DNA of 10,234 bases from Flavisolibacter sp. Its GTDB lineage: Bacteria; Bacteroidota; Bacteroidia; Chitinophagales; Chitinophagaceae. The notes under the pieces are model-generated. The model was not told where the DNA came from. It worked only from the letters and a program-made list of their open reading frames with translations, and did not search any database. The stretch covers positions 1 to 10,234 of the forward strand of contig JAICTW010000040.1 in the NCBI GenBank assembly GCA_025936195.1, given 5' to 3'. Of the stretch, positions 1-4,531 are shown one piece after another; the stretch's first letter is position 1; each line of letters opens with the position of its first letter. A program made the translations under genes and the position numbers.

Positions 1-1
1 A

Positions 2-511
2 CAGGCAGGAGAGCAAATAATTAAAGTATACAACACCATTCCTTCTATTGAAATATGGAACACCGAATGTGTGAACAGCACTATTTCCCAGGTGGAGTAT
101 TACCGTGAGGCCGGATATTTTTCATCAGAAAGTGATGTTGAAAAAATATACGATGCTTTAAGAAGCACCATTGAACATTTGAGAACACAGGCAGATGCAG
201 GCTGTAAGTTTTATCCCGGAGAAAAACACGATTACCAAAAGCTAAACTATCAGCTTTATTATAACAGGGTAGTGCTTGGCGACAATACGATAATGTCCAT
301 ACTAAATGGCAAGAAACTATTGTACCTTAATTATGATGTTTTGAATTATATGGTAACGCAGGATAAAGAATTTTGCGATGACGTTTATTTAAAATTGCAA
401 ATGCTGATGCGAAGAGCTACCATATTGAGCAATGTAAGCGAGAAGCAAAGAAATATTTTCTTTAACATCTTGCTTAAGAAAATTCCAAACCACACAACTG
501 CACTACGCTAA
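2..511 (+). CDS. Partial HTH-family regulator-like protein, C-terminal part (5' end outside window)
   Basis: The frame is open from the second base of the window to the TAA at 509-511, so this is the C-terminal ~169 residues of a longer protein; the GTG at 71 is internal, not a start. It aligns by eye without large gaps to the C-terminal half of the next gene. Shared blocks include E-(I/L)-W-N...NST near the left end, HL..QA..G.KF, and a C-terminal stretch with FCD, Y, Q and VSE..R..FF; I estimate about 35% identity. By analogy the missing N-terminus should carry an HTH DNA-binding domain, but that is inference because it is not in the window. The conserved C-terminal region is mostly helical in appearance, has no transmembrane segment, and probably senses a ligand or mediates dimerisation; its function is not recognised. 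The stop shares one base with the next start (TAATG), indicating translational coupling. Confidence 0.75.
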   Translation, partial: QAGEQIIKVYNTIPSIEIWNTECVNSTISQVEYYREAGYFSSESDVEKIYDALRSTIEHLRTQADAGCKFYPGEKHDYQKLNYQLYYNRVVLGDNTIMSILNGKKLLYLNYDVLNYMVTQDKEFCDDVYLKLQMLMRRATILSNVSEKQRNIFFNILLKKIPNHTTALR

Positions 512-1509
512 TGCCTGCATCCGAACTACAGTTACAGATCTTTCAGTACATCAAAAGCAAATTGCCTTTACATCTTTCCCTGGTTGATGAAGTGGCAGCG
601 GCTTTGGACGTAAGTACGGATAGTGCGTATAGAAGAATAAGGGGCGAGAAGTCTTTAAGCTTTGAAGAAGTGTATAAGCTTTGTATTTCCTACCAGCTTT
701 CATTGGATAATCTTCTTGACCTTCGTTCTGATTCATTTTTATTCAAAGGAAATTTTGTAAATCCTCATGCATTCAGGTATGATGAATACCTGTCGAACAT
801 TGTTCAGCAGGTGAAATACATGAATGGGTTCAAGCAAAAATCCATGACCTACCTGGCAAAGGATATTCCTATTTTCCATCATTATCATTTTAGGGAGATT
901 GCTGCTTTCAAATATTATTTCTGGATGAAGAATATTTTGCAGCACCCCGATTTTGCAACTAAAAAATTCAGATTGGATGATTATCCCGACCAATATTACG
1001 AGTTAAGCCTGAAGGCATTGAATTACTATAATCAATTGGATTCAGAAGAACTGTGGAATATTGAGAGCATCAATAGTACACTGCGGCAAATTGACTACTA
1101 TTACGATTCAAATATTTTTTCGAACTCCGATGAGATCTATATTTTGTATGATGCAGCAGAGAAATTGATCTCGCATCTGGAATACCAGGCAACGGAGGGC
1201 TATAAATTTTCTGTTGATGATTTAAAGAAACCTTTGGGCAGGTACCACATGTACTTCAATGAAATATTGATTTTGGAAGGAAATATTTTAGTAACGCTTG
1301 ACGGAACGAAATCAGCTTTCCTTATTCACAATGTTCTGAATTTTCTTTTAACTACCGATGTCCGTTTCTGCGATAATATGTACGAGCACATTCAGAATCT
1401 GAAACGGAAATCAACTTTGATCAGTACGGTCAGTGAGAGAGAACGTTCCCGTTTTTTCAAATATCTGCGTCAGCGCATTGAGAACAGAAAACAAGGTCTC
1501 AAAACTTAA
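511..1509 (+). CDS. HTH (Cro/C1-like) regulator with long C-terminal domain of unknown function
   Basis: This is a 332-residue protein. Residues ~20-68 read as a Cro/C1-type helix-turn-helix: a SLVDEVAAALDVS helix, then D-SAYRRIRGEK as the turn and recognition helix, then SLSFEEVYKLC and LSLDNLL as the following helices. The YRRIRGE core is a pattern I associate with Bacteroidota regulators of this size. Residues ~90-330 form a large soluble aromatic-rich domain (many Y and F) with no recognised family name; it is shared with the preceding truncated gene, so the two are tandem paralogues. The ATG at 511 overlaps the upstream stop, which fixes the start and suggests a coupled operon. The stop overlaps the stop of the convergent flavin reductase gene. 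Binding of DNA is inferred from the HTH; target and signal are unknown. Confidence 0.8.
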   Translation: MPASELQLQIFQYIKSKLPLHLSLVDEVAAALDVSTDSAYRRIRGEKSLSFEEVYKLCISYQLSLDNLLDLRSDSFLFKGNFVNPHAFRYDEYLSNIVQQVKYMNGFKQKSMTYLAKDIPIFHHYHFREIAAFKYYFWMKNILQHPDFATKKFRLDDYPDQYYELSLKALNYYNQLDSEELWNIESINSTLRQIDYYYDSNIFSNSDEIYILYDAAEKLISHLEYQATEGYKFSVDDLKKPLGRYHMYFNEILILEGNILVTLDGTKSAFLIHNVLNFLLTTDVRFCDNMYEHIQNLKRKSTLISTVSERERSRFFKYLRQRIENRKQGLKT

Positions 1510-2396
1510 ATCATACTGGTATCGGCTAATAAAACCTGCCAGGCTTCGTCAATCTTTCCATTCTCCAGCAACTTAGCTGCGTATTGATGCAATTCCATTT
1601 CCATTTCATCCGGATTTACAGAAAAATACTGAATAATATTTTTCAGATGTTCATCATCAAAAGAAGGTTGCACTACCGGCATTTCATGAACATTGGCTAA
1701 TTGTCCCAAATGATTGCCGGATAAAATTTTGCTGTAGCGGATACTTTCCGGTAAAGCATCAAAACCGATCCCGAGTTGCACATTGGGCTTCGGTACCTTA
1801 AATAAATTTTCTTTCGAAACATGGCAATACCAGTCGCCGCCAAGCCTTGCCACATGTTCCAGTTTTGTTTGGTCAAATTTATTCCCTTCTGTAAGAAGTT
1901 CATCATTCACATGCAGGCACAGCACTTCACAGATCACCAGGTTACCGGCGCCGCCTTCTTCACCCAAACCTTTTACTTCAAGAACTTTACATTCCAGCTT
2001 TGCCTTGCTTTCTTTCACCATCGGTGGCTTTACCATTGTTGCAGGCTCCTTGGTAAATCCTGCTTTTATAAATTCATCAACATCTTTTTCGTATTCACAG
2101 CTTGCCAGTGAAGTTTGCTGCACCATATCATAACTGACAATATTGATGACTACTTCTGGTACTTCCAATACATTTTGCAAAGAATGTTTAGTTGTATTAT
2201 TTCTTACTCTTCTGGAAGGCGAAAAAATAACAATGGGTGGACTGGAAGAGAACATATTGAAAAAGCTGAAGGGACTTAAATTCACATTCCCATCCTTGTC
2301 AATGGTAGAAGCAAAACAAATGGGCCTCGGTGCTATTACATGCTGCAGGTAATATTGCTTCTCAATTGTTGTTAGTTGTGAAAGATTGAAAACCAT
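1506..2396 (-). CDS. Flavin reductase family protein (FMN-binding, split-barrel)
   Basis: This is a 296-residue cytosolic protein. Residues ~15-195 match the flavin reductase-like / DIM6-NTAB split-barrel fold. Visible hallmarks are APRPICFASTID near residues 22-33, followed by DGNVNLSPFSFF (35-46) and SSPPIVIFSPSRR (51-63), the region that in this family contacts FMN. NTTKHSLQN follows at ~67-75. Such proteins use NAD(P)H to reduce flavin or bind FMN for an oxidoreductase step; the substrate cannot be told. Residues ~205-296 are a C-terminal extension (LGIGFDALPESIR, then a helical tail) found in Bacteroidota-type members but absent from short flavin reductases. The gene is convergent with the HTH regulator, their stops overlapping in TTAA, and divergent from the DUF2807 gene across a 151-bp spacer. 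No neighbouring monooxygenase is present to suggest a partner. Confidence 0.88.
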   Translation of the reverse strand: MVFNLSQLTTIEKQYYLQHVIAPRPICFASTIDKDGNVNLSPFSFFNMFSSSPPIVIFSPSRRVRNNTTKHSLQNVLEVPEVVINIVSYDMVQQTSLASCEYEKDVDEFIKAGFTKEPATMVKPPMVKESKAKLECKVLEVKGLGEEGGAGNLVICEVLCLHVNDELLTEGNKFDQTKLEHVARLGGDWYCHVSKENLFKVPKPNVQLGIGFDALPESIRYSKILSGNHLGQLANVHEMPVVQPSFDDEHLKNIIQYFSVNPDEMEMELHQYAAKLLENGKIDEAWQVLLADTSMI

Positions 2397-2456
2397 AGCT
2401 GCAATTTGCGTAAAACAGTCGAGAACATTTCAAACCTTCCAGCCCATTATTCCGCC

Positions 2457-2480
2457 GCTGATAAATTTTTCGCTATCAGC
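2457..2480. repeat. Inverted repeat in divergent intergenic region
   Basis: GCTGATA (2457-2463) and TATCAGC (2474-2480) are perfect 7-bp arms around a 10-base AT-rich spacer. It lies midway between the flavin reductase and DUF2807 starts. It could be an operator or an RNA hairpin; there is no T-run after either arm to make it a terminator. Confidence 0.35.
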
Positions 2481-2498
2481 TGTAACATATAAAACCTT

Positions 2499-2515
2499 AC
2501 TTCGTTTTACGAAGT
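2499..2515. repeat. Short perfect hairpin upstream of DUF2807 gene
   Basis: ACTTCGT-TTT-ACGAAGT is a 7-bp stem with a 3-base loop, ending 32 bases before the ATG at 2548. If the transcript starts upstream it would form a hairpin in the 5' leader; otherwise it may be a binding site. No clear TAnnTTTG promoter box is visible in this spacer on either strand. Confidence 0.35.
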
Positions 2516-2547
2516 CTTTCGTTTAAACCATAATCTAAATTATTTTT

Positions 2548-3267
2548 ATGAAACGATTTCTTTTAACTTCTTTAGCGGCATTGTTTTTCACCCTTCTTTC
2601 ACAGGCCCAGGATAATAATAACAACAGGGAAACGATTGAAGGTAATGGCAAACAAGTAACGCGTGATATAACTGTTTCCTCCTTCGATGCACTTAAGGCC
2701 AGCGGAGTGTACCAACTGAAATTAGCTCAGGGCAATAAGGAAAGTGTAAAGATTGAGGCCGATGAAAATCTACAGCAGTATTTTGATGTACATAACGAAG
2801 GCAATAAGCTGGTGATTGATATGGACAAACTGAAAAACAAAAATCTGAAACATGCAGGTAAGATGATCGTCTATGTAACTTTTAAAAAATTAAAAGAAAT
2901 GGATTTAGGCACTGTAGGAAACGTAATTTCCGATCAATCGCTTTTCTTTGATGATCTTGACCTGAATAATCGCGGCGTTGGTAATATAGATTTGAGCTTG
3001 AATGCTAATAAAGTTGACATCAGGAACACAGGCGTAGGCAGCGTAAAGCTAAGTGGCAAGGCCAGCGAAGCCGTTGTAAAAAATACAGGCGTTGGTTCTT
3101 TGCAGGCAGGCAATTTCATTGTGCAAACCATGAACATCGAAAACACCGGTGTAGGCAGTGCAGAAGTAAATGCAGAAAAAGCTTTGAAGGTGAAAGACTC
3201 GTTCCTTGGAAAGGTAACGAACAGAGGCGCTGCCAACCTGCGCAGAATGAACAAGGTCAGGGTATAA
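2548..3267 (+). CDS. Secreted DUF2807 (GIN domain) beta-repeat protein
   Basis: This is a 239-residue protein. The N-terminus MKRFLLTSLAALFFTLLSQA is a typical Sec signal peptide, with likely cleavage after SQA (~20) before QDNNNN. There is no lipobox cysteine. Residues ~38-225 match the DUF2807 'putative auto-transporter adhesin, head GIN domain' family: RDITVSSFDALKASGVYQLKL is the typical entry segment. After it comes a right-handed beta-solenoid-like region with repeated turns: NRGVGN at 141, NTGVGS at 160, NTGVGS at 179 and NTGVGS at 199, spaced 19, 19 and 20 residues. The family is abundant in Bacteroidota and is exported to the periplasm or cell surface; its molecular role is not established, and the adhesin label is historical. 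The protein ends with a basic tail (RRMNKVRV). It is a single-gene unit with its own terminator. Confidence 0.87.
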   Translation: MKRFLLTSLAALFFTLLSQAQDNNNNRETIEGNGKQVTRDITVSSFDALKASGVYQLKLAQGNKESVKIEADENLQQYFDVHNEGNKLVIDMDKLKNKNLKHAGKMIVYVTFKKLKEMDLGTVGNVISDQSLFFDDLDLNNRGVGNIDLSLNANKVDIRNTGVGSVKLSGKASEAVVKNTGVGSLQAGNFIVQTMNIENTGVGSAEVNAEKALKVKDSFLGKVTNRGAANLRRMNKVRV

Positions 3268-3297
3268 GTACAACTGACCCGTTACTGTCCAATAGAA

Positions 3298-3332
3298 AGG
3301 CTGTCTCTTTTTTGAGGCAGCCTGTTTTTTTT
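3298..3332 (+). terminator. Intrinsic terminator after DUF2807 gene
   Basis: AGGCTGTCTC (3298-3307) pairs with GAGGCAGCCT (3314-3323) over 10 bp with one G-U wobble and a T6 loop, followed by G and eight T. It begins 31 bases after the stop. On the minus strand the same stem has a C-A mismatch and a weaker T-run, so it is mainly a plus-strand terminator. Confidence 0.88.
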
Positions 3333-3413
3333 CAAAACGAATTCTATGATCTTCTCAGGTCGGTTCAGAATATTAATGGATACACCAATAATCTTTTCAA
3401 ATAAAACTGTTTA

Positions 3414-3620
3414 TTAGATCGTCCCTTTACCCGGCTCACCCATACTCTTTCCTTCGCTCTTTCTTTTGCCGGCCTTGGTTACAAACATAATCACCAAAAT
3501 AATTGCCGGATTAACGCTATTAATGAAACTGCCATAACTTCTTTTAAAAAAAGAAAGCAAAACCATGCCAGCAGCACTCAACAATAAAAGCAATTCAAAG
3601 GATAAGTTTTTGTCAAACAT
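3414..3620 (-). CDS. Small two-helix membrane protein, unknown function
   Basis: This 68-residue protein has two hydrophobic stretches, about residues 8-24 (ELLLLLSAAGMVLLSFF) and 36-48 (VNPAIILVIMFVT). They are separated by a short basic loop containing KRSYGS. The tail is basic and Gly-rich (KAGKRKSEGKSMGEPGKG), which by the positive-inside rule suggests a cytoplasmic C-terminus. I do not recognise a family. It starts 10 bases after the stop of the frame-broken small gene and points the same way, so it is likely the last gene of that transcript. The start ATG at 3620 is the only good one. Confidence is limited by short length. Confidence 0.55.
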   Translation of the reverse strand: MFDKNLSFELLLLLSAAGMVLLSFFKRSYGSFINSVNPAIILVIMFVTKAGKRKSEGKSMGEPGKGTI

Positions 3621-3630
3621 AGTTTTCTCT

Positions 3631-3841
3631 TTATGAGGCTTTGTCTTTTTTTAAAACGCGGCTATAGCGATCACCGTTAACGATGCCTTCGTCATTTGCT
3701 TTGCCAATGAAAGCACGGATGGCATTTCCTTCTTCATTTGTTTGCACTACAATGTTGTTCTTTCTATATCGGAATTGAGCAGTAGTAGAAGGTTCAAACT
3801 TTGCTTTTAATTTTTTGATGAGGTCATTACTTAAGGGACAT
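3631..3841 (-). pseudogene. Small conserved-looking gene with frame broken just after the ATG
   Basis: The minus-strand frame ending in TAA at 3631-3633 is open for about 70 codons, and its product looks like a real compact protein: SNDLIKKLKAKFEP, then QFRYRKNNIVVQTNEEG, then RAFIGKANDEGIVNGDRYSR and VLKKDKAS. It has no ATG or TTG, and its only GTG falls in the middle. The only well-placed ATG (3839-3841) is in another frame and reads M-S-L-K then stop. Removing one A from CTTAAG (3830-3835) joins the two, giving a ~69-aa protein starting MSLSNDLIKKL. So this is a one-base frameshift: a pseudogene, a sequencing error, or, less likely, a +1 recoding site. It lies 39 bases after the nucleotidyltransferase stop and 10 bases before the small membrane gene. 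Function is not recognised. Confidence 0.6.
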
Positions 3842-3880
3842 TGATTTTAAGAGAAAGCTGCTAATAAGATGCCGAAAATT

Positions 3881-4318
3881 TTATTGGAGATTTTCTATAT
3901 CACCTAAGTCCTGATGCCGGCCGCTGGCTTTTTTATTTTTAATGAGGTCATAATAACCAATAAAACTTACCTGCAAGCCTTCAATAGAAACTGTTTTTCG
4001 ACCTGGATAGCATTCCTGAAATGAAACGCCATCAATTGCGGTTAAAAGATCAATTCGTAAGGGAGGGTAGCCTAATTGTATAACTATCCCTTCTTTGGTT
4101 AAATCATCTTCACTTATCCCAAGCGAACCGAATCCGAATTCATTAATGGCCGTAAGAATTTTTTTTGCATTTTCTTTTTCAGGTAATAGCCATATGTCCA
4201 AATCACCCGTATAACGAGGGTGACCATGTACGCCAACTGCATAGCCGCCAACTACCAGATATAAAGCTTCATTTTTGTTTAATAACTCTATAAACTCTTT
4301 GAAATCGGGGCTGAACAT
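3881..4318 (-). CDS. MNT-like nucleotidyltransferase (AbiEii/DUF6036-like), possible toxin-antitoxin component
   Basis: This is a 145-residue protein from the ATG at 4316-4318. A longer frame reaches 4405, but its extra 29 residues only shadow the upstream gene, while MFSPDFKEFIELL is a natural N-terminus for this family. Residues 20-45 hold the nucleotidyltransferase core: YLVVGGYAVGVHGHPRYTGD, then LDIWLL. The GG is at 24-25 and the D-x-D pair at 39 and 41; a third acidic residue is likely D90 in LRIDLLT. The C-terminus DLIKNKKASGRHQDLGDIENL is the usual K..(S)GR.QDL.D end of these minimal proteins, so the gene looks complete. Relatives transfer nucleotides to a partner or RNA, or act as antitoxins or toxins in two-gene units. 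Which applies here is unknown. It overlaps its upstream partner by 50 bases. Confidence 0.82.
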   Translation of the reverse strand: MFSPDFKEFIELLNKNEALYLVVGGYAVGVHGHPRYTGDLDIWLLPEKENAKKILTAINEFGFGSLGISEDDLTKEGIVIQLGYPPLRIDLLTAIDGVSFQECYPGRKTVSIEGLQVSFIGYYDLIKNKKASGRHQDLGDIENLQ

Positions 4319-4457
4319 CAGAATATTTAAAATGTATGTATTGCTGCCGCAGCATTTCAATAGCTGCCAATCGTTCTGCTTCTGTTTTTTGCTGCCAGTA
4401 AGCAAAATCAGAACTTTTATCTTTCAATGACTTTTTAGCAACAGCTTTTTGCATCAT
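4269..4457 (-). CDS. Small protein partner of the nucleotidyltransferase
   Basis: This is a 62-residue soluble, charged protein. The central YWQQKTEAERLAAIEMLRQQ (residues 20-39) and the end QPRFQRVYRVIKQ form a pattern I know from short proteins encoded directly upstream of MNT-type nucleotidyltransferases. The pair therefore looks like an established two-gene cassette, possibly toxin-antitoxin-like. That role is inference; I know of no demonstrated activity. Two adjacent ATG codons exist (4455-4457 and 4452-4454). A perfect TAnnTTTG box ends one base before the first, so the second ATG may be the true, near-leaderless start. The gene's 3' end overlaps the nucleotidyltransferase by 50 bases in another frame. 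Confidence 0.75.
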   Translation of the reverse strand: MMQKAVAKKSLKDKSSDFAYWQQKTEAERLAAIEMLRQQYIHFKYSDVQPRFQRVYRVIKQK

Positions 4458-4458
4458 T

Positions 4459-4466
4459 CAAATTTA
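4459..4466 (-). promoter_or_regulatory. Candidate -7 promoter element TAAATTTG for the nucleotidyltransferase cassette
   Basis: This is a perfect match to the Bacteroidota TAnnTTTG element on the minus strand. It lies just upstream of the 62-aa gene and downstream of the M16 terminator, so the cassette would have its own promoter. A TTG about 14 bases upstream is closer than the usual -33 spacing, so support is partial. Confidence 0.45.
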
Positions 4467-4483
4467 AGCGGTTTTCTGTACAA

Positions 4484-4513
4484 TAAAAAAGCGCCTCATT
4501 GCTGAGACGCTTT
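4484..4513 (-). terminator. Intrinsic terminator of the M16 peptidase gene
   Basis: Read on the minus strand, AAGCGTCTCA and TGAGGCGCTT form a 10-bp stem with one G-U wobble and a GCAA tetraloop, followed by a T-run (the A-tract at 4485-4490). It begins 19 bases after the peptidase stop and separates it from the small-gene cluster. Confidence 0.9.
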
Positions 4514-4531
4514 CCTTTGTTTAATGAATTA

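Noticed and set aside
1783..2133. Plus-strand frames of 96 and 116 codons opposite the flavin reductase
   Set aside because: They are antisense shadows of a well-supported gene, with Ser/Thr/Phe-rich low-information products.
4319..4405. N-terminal extension of the nucleotidyltransferase
   Set aside because: These 29 codons lie in the other frame of the 62-aa partner gene, and MFSPDF is a natural start for the family.
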